A stretch of DNA of 64,000 nt from Pseudomonadota bacterium (GTDB lineage: Bacteria > Pseudomonadota > Gammaproteobacteria > Acidiferrobacterales > Acidiferrobacteraceae): contig JAJYRD010000027.1 of assembly GCA_021794275.1 (NCBI GenBank), positions 23,575 through 87,574 of the forward strand. Reading direction: 5' to 3'. Made by a program: the position numbers and the translations under genes. This document shows positions 42,489-51,782 of the stretch, piece by piece (the stretch's first letter is position 1; every line of letters begins with the position of its first letter). The notes under the pieces were generated by a model that was not told the DNA's origin, searched no databases, and saw nothing but the letters and a program-made list of their open reading frames with translations.

Positions 42489-42728
42489 ATGTTACAGCAA
42501 GCACTATCTGCCACATTATCCGCCATTGAACCCGACGCGCTTTACACCCAACTTGAGTTAGCCCCGGTCCTGCGTAAGTCGATTGCCTGGTTCGAACGGA
42601 GCCGCTGGGCGGGCACTGGCCCTGCGTATGTAAAGGTCGGTCGCCAGCCTCTCTATCGCGGCTCCGATGTTTTGGCGTGGCTAGATTCGCGCACTCGCGT
42701 ATCGACCTCGGATCAGGGGGCCGCATGA
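42489..42728 (+). CDS. AlpA/MerR-like small DNA-binding protein (possible excisionase)
   Basis: 79 aa. The centre has the pattern of the helix-turn-helix/winged domains of AlpA- and Xis-like proteins: LAPVLRKSIAWFERSRWAG, GTGPAYVKVGRQPLYRGSDVLAWL. Such proteins act as directionality factors or regulators of integrase genes in P4-like and other islands. The gene lies midway in the element, its ribosome site lies in a hairpin, and it overlaps the next short ORF (ATGA). A functional excisionase role is an inference from family and position. Confidence 0.75.
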   Translation: MLQQALSATLSAIEPDALYTQLELAPVLRKSIAWFERSRWAGTGPAYVKVGRQPLYRGSDVLAWLDSRTRVSTSDQGAA

Positions 42729-42880
42729 GCGCCCGCACGGCTCGCCGAAAGGTGGCGGTGATCCTGTTTCGGATCGCTAACCTCCTTCGCCCAAGAAGTC
42801 ACCGCTTCGTAAGAAGCCGGGCGCGAAGAAGGTCGGCCGCAATACCAAGACGAGCACGGGATTTTATTGACGTTTCTTAA
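42725..42880 (+). CDS. Small basic ORF coupled to the AlpA-like gene
   Basis: 51 aa, ATGA overlap with the preceding gene. Very Arg-rich (RTARRKVAVILFRIANLLR ... RSRARRRSAAIPRRARD). No family recognised. The overlap is the main argument that it is translated; the composition could also be chance in GC-rich DNA. Confidence 0.3.
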   Translation: MSARTARRKVAVILFRIANLLRPRSHRFVRSRARRRSAAIPRRARDFIDVS

Positions 42881-42926
42881 CCTTTCTTAACCTTCGGTAG
42901 CACTTCGGGATAAAGGCGCGGTGCTA

Positions 42927-43166
42927 TTAACGAATGTTAACTTTTGTGTACGTCCCAGCCCGTTTCACGGCAGCCGGCGATACGCCGTGTGCCGTGGCGA
43001 GACGGTCGGCGGTATCTGGCAAGCAAGGATCAAGTTGAGCTTTGCTTGATCCACCGATAGCACCCGCTTCGGCCTTTGTTTTCTTCGCCCGGTTATACCG
43101 TCTGCCAAGCAAGAGCTTGAAGGCGTCGGGGGTGAGATTGCAGCGCCCCAACTGATTGGCATCCAT
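42927..43166 (-). pseudogene. ParB-like/phage-plasmid protein fragment
   Basis: Encodes NQLGRCNLTPDAFKLLLGRR and, later, DTADRLATAHGVSPAAVKRAGTY, a pattern common in ParB-like proteins of plasmids and phages (NQLGRRNLT..., dTA..LA...GVS...KRAG). The N-terminal ParB domain is missing and the end is cut after a few extra residues (TKVNIR). It is therefore a core fragment of a longer gene. Overlaps the neighbouring 139-aa remnant. Confidence 0.6.
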
Positions 43167-43250
43167 CCAGTCTAGCCGCCAACTGTTGCCAACGGCTGGA
43201 CTGGGTTTTGGTGACGCCGAGATCGGATAGGGTTGGGGGTGGATTAGCAG

Positions 43251-43277
43251 AAACCGGTAGCACCGTGCTACCGGTTT
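43251..43277. repeat. Perfect 27-bp palindrome
   Basis: AAACCGGTAGCAC is followed after a single C by its exact reverse complement. It falls inside the 139-aa remnant (EKTGSTVLPV frame). Could be an operator, a cruciform-forming site or a transcription stop for the plus strand. Confidence 0.75.
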
Positions 43278-43401
43278 TCTCGGTGGGTCTTCCCCCCTCA
43301 GCCTTCACCGCCGCCGCCAGTAACTCCCCGGCCCGTCGTTCGGCGCGAACCTTAATCTCCGTGGCCCAAGCGAGCAATCCCGTGGAGCGGCCTTTTCGTA
43401 T

Positions 43402-43443
43402 CGTATCAACCGTATCGTAGCGTAGCGTATCAATCGTATCGTA
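43402..43443. repeat. 24-bp-period direct repeat (iteron-like)
   Basis: CGTATCAACCGTATCGTA at 43402 recurs at 43426 with one C/T change. Further CGTATC units flank both copies. In the minus frame it encodes YDTIDTLR/YDTVDTIR. It resembles short iterons but may simply be a coding repeat. Confidence 0.6.
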
Positions 43444-43537
43444 TCGGACGAATCCCAGCGGTAGCGGTATGGTCGGCGTCTCTGGCCGCACCCTGGCCAA
43501 GGTGGAGCGCATCGAGCGCGAGGGGGTGCCGGAGGTA

Positions 43538-43668
43538 TTTCAGATAGGTTTCGGACAGGTTTCTGACAGGGCGCCAGAATCCATAAGCGTAATCAAATCA
43601 ATGGTGTAGCGCTAACAACTCTCACGATTTCCGACAGGGTGTCGGCATGATTTCCGATAGGGTATCGG
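43538..43668. repeat. TTTCNGAYAGG array with two palindromes
   Basis: TTTCAGATAGG at 43538, TTTCGGACAGG at 43549 and TTTCTGACAGG at 43560 are in perfect 11-bp tandem. Two more copies lie at about 43628 and 43651, each extended to a palindrome: CCGACAGGGTGTCGG (43631-43645) and CCGATAGGGTATCGG (43654-43668). The array lies about 170-290 bp inside the right att site. Helical phasing suggests cooperative protein binding (Xis, regulator or replication initiator). Confidence 0.7.
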
Positions 43669-43761
43669 ATATTTTTATGAGCGGTGGGGGCAGGGCGAAG
43701 GCCGAGCACAGCGGTACCGGCACAGGCTGGCCGATCCGTGGGCAAATATCCCCGAAATCGC

Positions 43762-43787
43762 TCCTACGTCCTACACTGGTCCTACAC
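43762..43787 (+). promoter_or_regulatory. Right TCCTAC repeats, putative integrase arm sites
   Basis: TCCTACG at 43762, TCCTACAC at 43769 and TCCTACAC at 43780, spaced 7 and 11 bp. Same motif and orientation as at 39618-39744. They lie 45 bp inside the right att repeat. Confidence 0.65.
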
Positions 43788-43831
43788 TGAAAAACTGGCT
43801 CTTCGGTGAATCGCTGTAAGTCATTGATTTA

Positions 43832-43909
<78 letters not shown>

Positions 43910-43955
43910 TTGGTGGCCCGCTACTATAACCGTTGGGCCACGGAAAATGAAGGCT

Positions 43956-44390
43956 TCAGGCGACCGTCTCGGCCGCGGGGCGCAACCGCACGATCACCTC
44001 CACCCCCTCCACCTCCGTCCCCTGGGGCAGGGGCGGAAGGCCGTCGACCGACATCGTGTGCTCCTCTATATCGAAGAGTTCACCGGTTTCGACGTTGTAG
44101 AAGTGGTGATGGGGCGCCGTATTCGAGTCGTAGACCACCCGGTTCGGGTCGATCACGACCTCGCGTATGAGGCCTTTTTCGGCGAACACGCCGAGGGTGT
44201 TATAGACCGTGGCCTTGGAGACGTGCGATCCATCGCGGTTCACGAGCCGAAAAACGTCCTCGGCTGCCATGTGTATCCGCCGATGCAAGAGAAGCCGCGC
44301 GATATCGACCCGCTGAGCCGTGGGATTGATCCCGCGGTCGCGCAATAGATCCGCCAACTCCTGACTCGTGTGGTCCTGAAAAGCTCTCAC
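43956..44390 (-). CDS. Fur-family regulator, Irr/PerR-like
   Basis: 144 aa, GTG start. Winged-helix part: RGINPTAQRVDIARLLL and HVSKATVYNTLGVFAEKGLI, the Fur recognition helix. The dimer domain contains APHHHFYNVETGELFDIE, whose HHH resembles the iron/heme-responsive Irr group. The C-terminal CxxC zinc site of typical Fur is absent. Probably controls iron or peroxide genes; an acid, metal-rich lifestyle would fit, by inference. Alone between tRNA-Thr and thiO. Confidence 0.88.
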   Translation of the reverse strand: MRAFQDHTSQELADLLRDRGINPTAQRVDIARLLLHRRIHMAAEDVFRLVNRDGSHVSKATVYNTLGVFAEKGLIREVVIDPNRVVYDSNTAPHHHFYNVETGELFDIEEHTMSVDGLPPLPQGTEVEGVEVIVRLRPAAETVA

Positions 44391-44394
44391 GACT

Positions 44395-45507
44395 TTATTT
44401 TAGCACAGGGGCATCGCGCGCGCCCTCCGCTACCCGGTCCAAGCCGTAGGGGCGCGGGTCGAGGGTCCCGTCCCGCTCCAGAACGAGATCGGCCGCGAGG
44501 CGGGCCGAGGCGGGCGCGAGCACGATCCCGTTCCGGAAGTGCCCCGTGCTTACGAAAAGCCCTCGAATCTCCGGATGCTCCCCGATGAAGGGGACCCCGT
44601 CGGGCGACGAGGGCCGCAGGCCCGCCCACTGGTGGGTGACAGGGTACGCGGCCAGTTCAGGCCAGATGCCATGGGCGGCGGCGATCAAGTCATCCCGTGC
44701 CACCTCGGTCGTTTCCTTCACGAAGCCCACGCTCTCCATGGTGCTCCCGACGAGGACCGCCCCATCGCGCCGCGGCACCAGGTAGCGGCCGCCCTTCAGG
44801 ATCATGGGCTTAAGAAACCCTGGCGGTGTCTGGATGACAATCATCTGCCCCCGCATCGGCCGCACCGGCAAGGCAAGACCGTACCGTTCGAGGAGGCTGC
44901 GCGTCCACGCCCCGCCGCACACGACGACCCGGGAGACCGCGATCGTCTCCCCGTTCACCACAAGCCCCGTGAGGCGCTCGCGCTCGCGGGTGACGCCCTC
45001 GACCATAGTCTCTTCATGAATCGCAATCTTCAGTATACGAAGCTCCGCCTCCAAGGCACGCAGGAGGCGCGGGCTGCGCACATGGGCCACGGCCGGCATC
45101 CAGAAGCCTGCCCCGTCGACACCGCGATCGGGGCAGATCTCGCCGAGGCTCTTGGGCTCGAGCGACACCGTGAAGTGATCGGCCCAGCGCCGCGCCTCGG
45201 TCCCCTCGTCCTCGCCCAGGCGCATGAGGCCCGAGGGCGTCCATTCCGGGTCGATGCCAGTAGAGCGCGCCAAGGACTCGCAGAGGGCCGGATAGGCCTC
45301 CATGCTCGGCTGCGCGAGACGCGTGACGGGGTCGGGATAACGCCAGGGATGCAGGGGCGACAATATGCCACCGGCCGCCCACGAGGCCTCGCGCCCAAGG
45401 TGCCCCTGCTCGAAAAGCCGGACTTCGTGACCCGCCAGGGCCAGTTCACGGGCGGTCAAGAGGCCTATGACGCCGCCTCCCACGACAACGATCGGACGGG
45501 TTCGCAC
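44395..45507 (-). CDS. thiO: Glycine oxidase ThiO (FAD-dependent)
   Basis: 370 aa D-amino-acid-oxidase-fold flavoprotein. Makes iminoglycine for the thiazole half of thiamin. The FAD Rossmann loop is at the start (VVGGGVIGLLTARELALAG), followed by QGHLGREASWAAGGILSPL, a ThiO hallmark. Later are VVVCGGAWTRSLL, WAGLRPSSPDGVPFIGEHP and the STGHFRNGIVLAPASARLAADL end that closes the FAD site. No other thi gene is in the window. It follows the fur-like gene by 4 bp upstream on the same strand. Confidence 0.9.
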   Translation of the reverse strand: MRTRPIVVVGGGVIGLLTARELALAGHEVRLFEQGHLGREASWAAGGILSPLHPWRYPDPVTRLAQPSMEAYPALCESLARSTGIDPEWTPSGLMRLGEDEGTEARRWADHFTVSLEPKSLGEICPDRGVDGAGFWMPAVAHVRSPRLLRALEAELRILKIAIHEETMVEGVTRERERLTGLVVNGETIAVSRVVVCGGAWTRSLLERYGLALPVRPMRGQMIVIQTPPGFLKPMILKGGRYLVPRRDGAVLVGSTMESVGFVKETTEVARDDLIAAAHGIWPELAAYPVTHQWAGLRPSSPDGVPFIGEHPEIRGLFVSTGHFRNGIVLAPASARLAADLVLERDGTLDPRPYGLDRVAEGARDAPVLK

Positions 45508-45528
45508 GAGTAGACTCTCACATGTCAG

Positions 45529-45554
45529 GCCCCCCGCAAGACGTCACGGGGGGC
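45529..45554 (-). terminator. GC-rich hairpin after the second ispH
   Basis: GCCCCCCG and CGGGGGGC, perfect 8-bp arms with a 10-nt loop, 35 bp downstream of the ispH stop. Lacks a T-run, so termination efficiency is uncertain. Confidence 0.45.
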
Positions 45555-45588
45555 GGGGCTTTGGACCTTTGCCTTCAGGTCCCCGGTA

Positions 45589-46530
45589 TTACGAGCGACG
45601 CGTGGCGGCCCGCGCCAAGGCCTTGGGTAGCGAGAAGACCACGGTCTCGGCGGGCCCCTCCTCTTCCTGCACCAAACGCGCGCCCCACTCCCCCAAGCGA
45701 CGTATCACTGCCTCCACGGCATGTTCGGGCGTCGAAGCGCCCGCAGTAATGCCCACGGCACTGCTTTGCGTAAACCAGGCGCACTCCAGCCCCTCGGCCC
45801 CCTCCACGAGGTAGGCCGGCACCCCCATGCTTTCGGCGAGCTCGCGTAGACGGTTGGCATTGGAGCTGTGCGCGGAGCCCACCACCACCACGACATCGCA
45901 GTGGCGGGCCAGCGTGCGCACCGCGTCCTGGCGGTTCTGGGTCGCGTAGCAGATATCATCGGTGCGCGGGCCCCGGGCCTCCGGGAAGCGCGCGCGCAGC
46001 ACTTCTATGAGGCGCGCCGTGTCCTCAACGGACAAGGTGGTCTGCGTGACATAAGCAACGCGCGCCGGATCCTTCACAGGCACCGTGGCAAGATCATCCT
46101 CGGTCTCGATCAGATAAACTCCGTCACTGACCTGCCCCAGAGTCCCCTCGACCTCCGGATGCCCCGCGTGACCAATCAAGAGACATTCGTGGCCGGCCTC
46201 CCGCCAGCGGATGACCTCCCTGTGAACCTTGGAGACCAGGGGGCAGGTGGCGTCGAACACCGTGAGTTCGCGCTCGCGCGCCGCCTCGGTCACAGCGCGG
46301 GCCACGCCGTGGGCACTGAACACCACGCGCGCCCCCGCCGGCACATCCGCCAGATCCTCGACGAATACCGCGCCTTGCGCGCGCAAGCCCTCGACAACAG
46401 TCTTATTGTGGACCACCTCGTGCCGCACATACACCGGCGCCCCGAACTCCTCCAACGCGCGCTCGACTGTCGCTATGGCCCGTTCCACGCCTGCGCAGAA
46501 GCCCCTCGGATTTGCGACATAGATCCTCAT
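45589..46530 (-). CDS. ispH: IspH, HMBPP reductase (second copy)
   Basis: 313 aa from the ATG at 46530, preceded by GAGGAGC; the ORF-track start lies in fkpB. All iron-sulfur Cys regions are intact: [28 protein letters not shown] and [16 protein letters not shown]. So are [24 protein letters not shown] and [11 protein letters not shown]. Place in the fkpB-lspA-ileS neighbourhood is the standard gammaproteobacterial ispH context, so this is probably the ancestral copy, with the hopanoid-operon one being extra. Confidence 0.96.
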   Translation of the reverse strand: MRIYVANPRGFCAGVERAIATVERALEEFGAPVYVRHEVVHNKTVVEGLRAQGAVFVEDLADVPAGARVVFSAHGVARAVTEAARERELTVFDATCPLVSKVHREVIRWREAGHECLLIGHAGHPEVEGTLGQVSDGVYLIETEDDLATVPVKDPARVAYVTQTTLSVEDTARLIEVLRARFPEARGPRTDDICYATQNRQDAVRTLARHCDVVVVVGSAHSSNANRLRELAESMGVPAYLVEGAEGLECAWFTQSSAVGITAGASTPEHAVEAVIRRLGEWGARLVQEEEGPAETVVFSLPKALARAATRRS

Positions 46531-46549
46531 ACTCGCTCCTCGGAGACGC

Positions 46550-46987
46550 TCAGTTGCCCCCGACCGCCACGACATCGACATCGAATATCAGATCGTGGCC
46601 GGCAAGGGGATGACTGAAGTCAACCTCGACACCCGCCTCCGCCACCGCCACCACCTGTCCCATGGCCTCGCGGCCATCAGGCAGTGTAAAGCTAAACGCC
46701 ATGCCTGGGATAAGATCAATGTCCACCGGGAAGTCCTCGCGCGGCAGGATCTCGCGGGCATTATCCTCTTTCTCCCCATAAGCGTCCGCGGCGGCTACGA
46801 AGAAGCGGCCGCGCTCACCCGCAGCTAGCCCCACAAGGCAGCGCTCGAGCCCCTCCGGCAGATCGCTGCGCCCTATGACCACCTCCCAGGGCGCCTCATG
46901 CGGCTCGGTCCCCTCGACGCGAGTCCCATCGGCGAGCGACAAGATGAATCGTAGTGCCACCCGCGACCCGAAGCCGATCCGCGCCAC
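46550..46987 (-). CDS. fkpB: FKBP-type peptidyl-prolyl isomerase (FkpB/SlpA-like)
   Basis: 145 aa. FKBP start [20 protein letters not shown] and [21 protein letters not shown]. An inserted flap domain follows ([11 protein letters not shown] ... [19 protein letters not shown]), as in SlyD/FkpB proteins, and the end is [19 protein letters not shown]. The His-rich SlyD tail is absent, which fits FkpB. Catalyses proline isomerisation or chaperones new proteins. Conserved position between lspA and ispH supports the name. Confidence 0.9.
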   Translation of the reverse strand: MARIGFGSRVALRFILSLADGTRVEGTEPHEAPWEVVIGRSDLPEGLERCLVGLAAGERGRFFVAAADAYGEKEDNAREILPREDFPVDIDLIPGMAFSFTLPDGREAMGQVVAVAEAGVEVDFSHPLAGHDLIFDVDVVAVGGN

Positions 46988-46993
46988 GCGCAG

Positions 46994-47467
46994 TTACTCC
47001 TTTTTCGCCGTGCCGCGCTGCCCGCGCCAGGCGTCGACGCCAAGGAGCACAGCCCCGACCGTGATCGCGCTGTCGGCCAGATTGAAGGTGTACCAGTGCC
47101 AGGCGCCGATGTGGAAATCGATGAAGTCCACCACCTCGCCCAGCCGCACGCGATCGGCAAGATTACCGGCAGCACCGCCCAGGATCAGCATCAGCGCAAT
47201 CGCGGTCAGGCGGTCGCGGCGGCCGCCACGGGCGAGAAAAACGATGATGGCGGCGACGATCGCCACGGCCACGGCGATGAAAAAGGCGTTTTGCCAGCCG
47301 TCAGCGTTACTTAGAAAACCGAACGCGGCCCCGCGGTTGTAGACCAACACCAAATTCAGAAAGCCCGTGAGATGGACGGGCGCCTGCGCCAGATACTGGA
47401 CAGCCAAGACCTTGGTCCATTGATCGAGCGCGAATACAGCTACCGCAATTAGGAGATAGCCGAGCAC
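46994..47467 (-). CDS. lspA: Signal peptidase II
   Basis: 157 aa, four-helix aspartyl protease of the inner membrane that removes the signal peptide from diacylated prolipoproteins. Signatures: ALDQWTKVLAV, LVYNRGAAFGFLS, LILGGAAGNLADRV with the first catalytic Asp, and GEVVDFIDFHIG...FNLADSAITVGAVLL with the second (FNxAD). It starts directly after the ileS stop, the typical gene order. Works after Lgt, encoded at 32724. Confidence 0.96.
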   Translation of the reverse strand: MLGYLLIAVAVFALDQWTKVLAVQYLAQAPVHLTGFLNLVLVYNRGAAFGFLSNADGWQNAFFIAVAVAIVAAIIVFLARGGRRDRLTAIALMLILGGAAGNLADRVRLGEVVDFIDFHIGAWHWYTFNLADSAITVGAVLLGVDAWRGQRGTAKKE

Positions 47468-50290
47468 CTAGGCGTACCTCCGGGCCTGCGCGACACCGGT
47501 CAGCGTGTCCCGACAGCGCCCGCAGAGTTCGGGGTAATCGGCAAACACACCCACTTCCGGCCTATGATGCCAACAGCGCGCGCACTTGGCGTGCGGCGAG
47601 GGCCCTACGACTGCGAAGAGGTCGCCTCGCTCGGTGGAGGCCGCCCCCTCGGGGCACGCATCGAGCGCGTGCAACCGTGCCTCCGAGGTGATGAACACGT
47701 AGCGCAGTTCACCCGCGAAATCGGCAAGCCGCGCATGGAGCTCGGGCCCAACGTAGAGATCGAGTTCGGCGTCGAGCGAGGAACCGACCGCACCACTCAC
47801 CCGCAGCCGCTCGAGCTCCGGACCCACCGCCTGACGCAGATCGAGGAGCAAGGACCAAAAGGCGAGATCGTGAGCGCCCGTGGCCGGAACCTCGACATCG
47901 TGCCAGGTGTTCAAGAAGACGCTTTCGGCGCGTGCGCCCGGCATGTACTGCCAGACCTCTTCGGCCGTGAAGCTCAAGATCGGCGCCAAGTGGCGGACGA
48001 AGACCTCGAGCATGCGCCAAAGCACGGTCTGGGCGGAGCGGCGTTCGCGACTTTCCGTGGGTGAGGTGTAGAGCCTGTCCTTTAGGACATCGAGATAGAA
48101 AGCGCCGAGGTCGACCACGCAAAAATGGTGCAGCCTCTGGTACACGATGTGGAATTGAAAGTCTTCGTAGGCCTCACGCACCGTACGGTCGAATTCCGCG
48201 GTGCGGGCAAGCGCCGCCCGATCGAGCACCAGGAGATCGTCGAGCTCTACGGTATCTGTGTCGGGATTGAAGCCCGCGAGATTGGCGAGCAGATAGCGCG
48301 CGGTGTTCCGAAGTCGGCGATAGGCCTCGGTGACGCGCTTTAGGATCTCGGGTGAAAGCGACATCTCGGCACGGGTGTCAGTCGCGGCGACCCAAAGCCG
48401 CAGGACGTCGGCGCCCAGGGACTTCGTGATCTCCTGGGGCTCTATCCCGTTGCCTCGGGACTTGGCCATCTTCTGACCTTGAGCGTCGACCGTGAAGCCG
48501 TGGGTGAGGACCGCCTTGTAGGGGGCCTTCCCGGAATCGGCGACCGAGGTCAGAAGCGACGACTGGAACCAGCCGCGATGCTGGTCCGAGCCCTCGAGAT
48601 AGAGATCCGCAGGGCGGGCGAGGTCGGGACGCACGGCGAGCACGCAAGCATGCGTCGAGCCCGAATCGAACCAGACATCGAGCACGTCGCGCAAGGCCTC
48701 GTAGTCTTGGGCTTCGGCGCCCAGCCAATCGGAGACCGGCCGATCGAACCAGCCGTCCACACCCTCCACCTCGATGACGCGCGCCACCTCCTCCATGAGG
48801 GCGTCGGTGCGCGGGTGCAGTTCGCCCGTCGTCTTGTGCAGGAAGAACGGAATGGGCACGCCCCACACGCGCTGGCGCGATATGCACCAGTCGGGCCGCC
48901 CGGCAACCATCTGCGCGATGCGCTGCTCGCCCCAGGAGGGCATCCAGCGCACCTTTGCTATCGCCGCCAAGGCGTCGCGCCTAAGGCCCGCGTCCTCAAG
49001 CGATATGAACCACTGGGCGGTCGCCCGGAAGATGATCGGGGTCTTGTGGCGCCAGCAGTGCGGGTAGCTGTGGGTGATGGTGTCCATGGCCCAGAGCGCC
49101 TCGCGCTCGCGCAGCACATCGACTAGGCGCCGGCCGCCATCGACGATCGAGAGCCCCTCCACGAAAGGCGTGCCCGGCAGGAAGCGCCCGTCGCCGCCGA
49201 CCGGCCCCTCGACAGGCAGGTCCTCGCCGCTTGCGCGCGCGTAGGCACGGGCCGCCTGGTAATCCTCTTCGCCGTGCGCGGGGGCGATGTGCACAAGCCC
49301 CGTGCCGGCCTCGGTGGTGACGTGCGCGCCCGCGATCACAGGCACCGCGCGATCGAGGAAGGGGTGGGTGAGTCTGAGCCCCGTGAGCGCATCCCCGCGC
49401 ACAGTGATATCCGTCGCCGCATCGTCTAGCTTATAGCGTACGGCGACCACCGCGGCGAGATCATCCGCCACCAGCCAATGGCCGCCATCTCTGCGCATCA
49501 GCCGATAGACGATGTCATCGTGCACGGCGACTGCGCGGTTCGCAGGTAGCGTCCAGGGTGTGGTGGTCCAGATGGGCAGCCATACGGATCCCGGGCGCGC
49601 CGCCGCTCCCAGGCGACGCCAGAAATCCGCCGTGTCGATCACGGCAAACGGCACGTCGACTGCGAGCGAGCGGTGATCGGCATAGTCGACCTCGGCCTCG
49701 GCCAGGGCCGACTGGCAGTCGATACACCAGTGCACGGGCTTTTCGCTGCGATAGACGTGGCCGCGCGCGCGGATGCGGGCAAGCTCGCGCACGATGCCTG
49801 CCTCGATCGCGTAATCCATGGTGAGATAGGGGTGGGCGAAATCCCCGAGCACGCCCAGCCGAACAAAGTCATCCCTTTGGGCCGCGACCTGGCGCGCCGC
49901 GTAGTCGCGACAAGCCTTGCGGAAGGTACGCGCGTCGACGTCGCGCCCGCACCGCCCGACCGTCTTCTCCACGGCCAGTTCGATCGGCAGCCCATGGCAA
50001 TCCCAGCCCGGGACATAAGGGGCATCAAAACCGGCAAAGCCTTTCGCCTTGACGATGATGTCCTTCAGGACCTTGTTCACGGCATGTCCGAGGTGGATGG
50101 CGCCGTTCGCGTAAGGGGGGCCGTCATGCAGGACATAGCGCGGGTGACCGGCATGGAAGGCGCGCAGCTGCTCGTAAAGGCCGAGCCGCTCCCAGGCCTT
50201 AACCTGTTCGGGCTCGCGCGCAGGCAAACCGCCGCGCATCGGAAAGTCCGTATGCGGCAGATTGAGCGTGTTCTTGTAGTCCGCCGTCAT
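47468..50290 (-). CDS. ileS: Isoleucyl-tRNA synthetase
   Basis: 940 aa class I synthetase. The HIGH motif appears as [16 protein letters not shown] and the KMSKS loop as [14 protein letters not shown]. The editing (CP1) domain includes [15 protein letters not shown], the conserved Thr-rich editing start. [14 protein letters not shown] precedes KMSKS. A C-terminal zinc finger is visible (CARCWHH...ELCGRC), as in E. coli-type IleS. Charges tRNA-Ile and edits Val. The gene lies between ribF and lspA; ribF overlaps its start by 4 bp. Confidence 0.97.
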   Translation of the reverse strand: MTADYKNTLNLPHTDFPMRGGLPAREPEQVKAWERLGLYEQLRAFHAGHPRYVLHDGPPYANGAIHLGHAVNKVLKDIIVKAKGFAGFDAPYVPGWDCHGLPIELAVEKTVGRCGRDVDARTFRKACRDYAARQVAAQRDDFVRLGVLGDFAHPYLTMDYAIEAGIVRELARIRARGHVYRSEKPVHWCIDCQSALAEAEVDYADHRSLAVDVPFAVIDTADFWRRLGAAARPGSVWLPIWTTTPWTLPANRAVAVHDDIVYRLMRRDGGHWLVADDLAAVVAVRYKLDDAATDITVRGDALTGLRLTHPFLDRAVPVIAGAHVTTEAGTGLVHIAPAHGEEDYQAARAYARASGEDLPVEGPVGGDGRFLPGTPFVEGLSIVDGGRRLVDVLREREALWAMDTITHSYPHCWRHKTPIIFRATAQWFISLEDAGLRRDALAAIAKVRWMPSWGEQRIAQMVAGRPDWCISRQRVWGVPIPFFLHKTTGELHPRTDALMEEVARVIEVEGVDGWFDRPVSDWLGAEAQDYEALRDVLDVWFDSGSTHACVLAVRPDLARPADLYLEGSDQHRGWFQSSLLTSVADSGKAPYKAVLTHGFTVDAQGQKMAKSRGNGIEPQEITKSLGADVLRLWVAATDTRAEMSLSPEILKRVTEAYRRLRNTARYLLANLAGFNPDTDTVELDDLLVLDRAALARTAEFDRTVREAYEDFQFHIVYQRLHHFCVVDLGAFYLDVLKDRLYTSPTESRERRSAQTVLWRMLEVFVRHLAPILSFTAEEVWQYMPGARAESVFLNTWHDVEVPATGAHDLAFWSLLLDLRQAVGPELERLRVSGAVGSSLDAELDLYVGPELHARLADFAGELRYVFITSEARLHALDACPEGAASTERGDLFAVVGPSPHAKCARCWHHRPEVGVFADYPELCGRCRDTLTGVAQARRYA

Positions 50291-51228
50291 GATCCCACTG
50301 TTCCCCGTTTGGCAAAAAAGCTTCGCGCCGACATCCGGTCCTGATCGATCTGCGCCGCGAGTGCTGCGAGCGACGGGAACCTGCGCTCCTCGCGCAGCCG
50401 CGCGAGGAAACGCACATCCAGGCGCCGTCCGTAGAGGTCACCTGCGAAATCGAGCAGATGGACCTCGAGTAATACCCGTCCCCCGCCCACCGTCGGACGT
50501 CGCCCGGCATTGGCGACCCCCGTGTATTCCCGGCCGTCATCGCTGCGCACCACGACGGCGAACACCCCAGTCAGGGGCGGAGGATCGGGCATGACGATAT
50601 TGGCGGTGGGGAAACCGAGCTGTCGCCCACGGGCATCGCCGGCAACCACCACCCCCCGCCATCCGTAGGGTTCCCCGATAAGTCGCTCGGCCTCGCGCAT
50701 GTCGCCGCGGGCAAGCGCCTCCCGCACGCGCGTACTGCTCACCCTCTGCCCGGTCTCGGTGAAGGTTGCCGTCGATTCGACGAAAAAACCGTGACGCCGG
50801 CCCACGTCCTTAAGTAACGCGAAATCCCCGGCGCGCCCCGCCCCGAAGCGAAAGTCGTCTCCAATGACGAGGCCGCGTGCGCGCAAAGCTCCTACTACCA
50901 CGTTCTCCACGAAATCGATCGCCGCGAGATCTGCGAGCAACTCGTCGAAGCGCAGCACCATCACGAGATCGACGCCCGCGTCGCGGAACGCCCGAAGTTT
51001 CGCGGACAGCCGCATGAGTCGCGGGCGCGCCGTACCTCGCGCGAAATACTCCTGCGGTTGCGGCTCGAACAACATAAGGAGCGAGGGCGCGCCGCACTCC
51101 CGGGCACGCGCCTTCAGGAGCCCGACCAGCTGCCGGTGACCCTGATGAAAGCCGTCGAAATTCCCAATAGTGACGACCGCCCCACGATGACGGGGATGGA
51201 CGTTGTATAGCCCCCGAATACACTCCAT
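50287..51228 (-). CDS. ribF: Bifunctional riboflavin kinase/FAD synthetase
   Basis: 313 aa from the ATG at 51228. N-terminal adenylyltransferase half: [18 protein letters not shown], with the HxGH nucleotide motif, and [18 protein letters not shown]-terminal flavokinase half: [20 protein letters not shown] (the PTAN motif), [13 protein letters not shown] and [18 protein letters not shown]. Converts riboflavin to FMN then FAD. Overlaps ileS (ATGA), the standard gammaproteobacterial arrangement. Confidence 0.95.
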   Translation of the reverse strand: MECIRGLYNVHPRHRGAVVTIGNFDGFHQGHRQLVGLLKARARECGAPSLLMLFEPQPQEYFARGTARPRLMRLSAKLRAFRDAGVDLVMVLRFDELLADLAAIDFVENVVVGALRARGLVIGDDFRFGAGRAGDFALLKDVGRRHGFFVESTATFTETGQRVSSTRVREALARGDMREAERLIGEPYGWRGVVVAGDARGRQLGFPTANIVMPDPPPLTGVFAVVVRSDDGREYTGVANAGRRPTVGGGRVLLEVHLLDFAGDLYGRRLDVRFLARLREERRFPSLAALAAQIDQDRMSARSFFAKRGTVGS

Positions 51229-51374
51229 GCCGGCGCTAACCGAAAGCAAAAAAGCTTAAACTATCGCGAAGAGCGGGTCCAGGCAGGCCACGCGCAGACG
51301 GGCCGCCCGCGACCCTGCCTGGCTGGGCGTCATATCGGAAGGCGGGACTCACGCCCATCCGCCAAGGCAACCGC

Positions 51375-51782
51375 TCAACAGGCCCAATCCGGGTCCAACT
51401 CCTCGATTACCTCGCGCAAGGGACGGCGCGTGGCGTAATCCTCACGATAACTGTGATAATAGGCGAGACGCAATTCCGGGAAACGCCAGCAGAGATAGCC
51501 GTCGCCAGTGTCGAAATCCACGAGCCAGAGGCCCTTCACGACCACGCCCAAGCGACTCATCTTGCTCACCCAGCGCTTCACGACGCACGCGTAATCCTCT
51601 TCCACCTCATAGAGCGCGCCACTTCCCGGGGGGAGCGTCGACAACAAGCGACGCAGAGGCTCGAGCTCACGGTAAGCGCCATAGGTGATACGCCGCACCA
51701 AAGGAAAGAGTTCCTGGGCCTCCGCGAGGGTAAAGACGCGCGAGTCCCCGGGTGACCCGATCTGCCAAATTGCCGCTGTCAT
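51375..51782 (-). CDS. DUF2203 family protein
   Basis: 135 aa from the ATG that overlaps the murJ stop (ATGA). The FTLAEAQELFPLVRRIT start and GLWLVDFDTGDGYLCWRFPE centre match the DUF2203 pattern, ending in a Trp-Cys-containing tail (ELDPDWAC). Function of the family is not established. Coupled to murJ by overlap, so co-expressed with peptidoglycan export. The upstream ORF extension is an artefact of reading into murJ. Confidence 0.75.
   Translation of the reverse strand: MTAAIWQIGSPGDSRVFTLAEAQELFPLVRRITYGAYRELEPLRRLLSTLPPGSGALYEVEEDYACVVKRWVSKMSRLGVVVKGLWLVDFDTGDGYLCWRFPELRLAYYHSYREDYATRRPLREVIEELDPDWAC

Larger units (their letters stand above)
43093..43512 (-). pseudogene. Plasmid/phage accessory protein remnant with tandem peptide repeat
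   Basis: The middle reads ATEIKVRAERRAGELLAAA and TLSDLGVTKTQSSRWQQLAA, a pattern common to small plasmid/phage proteins that often pair with ParB-like genes. The N-terminal third contains an 8-residue repeat (YDTIDTLR, YDTVDTIR). After the WQQLAA block the frame enters unrelated sequence where the ParB-like fragment begins, implying a fusion or deletion joined the two genes. A 27-bp palindrome lies inside the coding part. Confidence 0.55.

Noticed and set aside
43397-43671. CRISPR array
   Set aside because: Repeats are short, degenerate and lack equal-length unique spacers; no cas genes nearby.
45467-45814. 115-aa plus-strand ORF over thiO/ispH2 gap
   Set aside because: Mostly antisense to ispH and contains the GC hairpin; no protein features.
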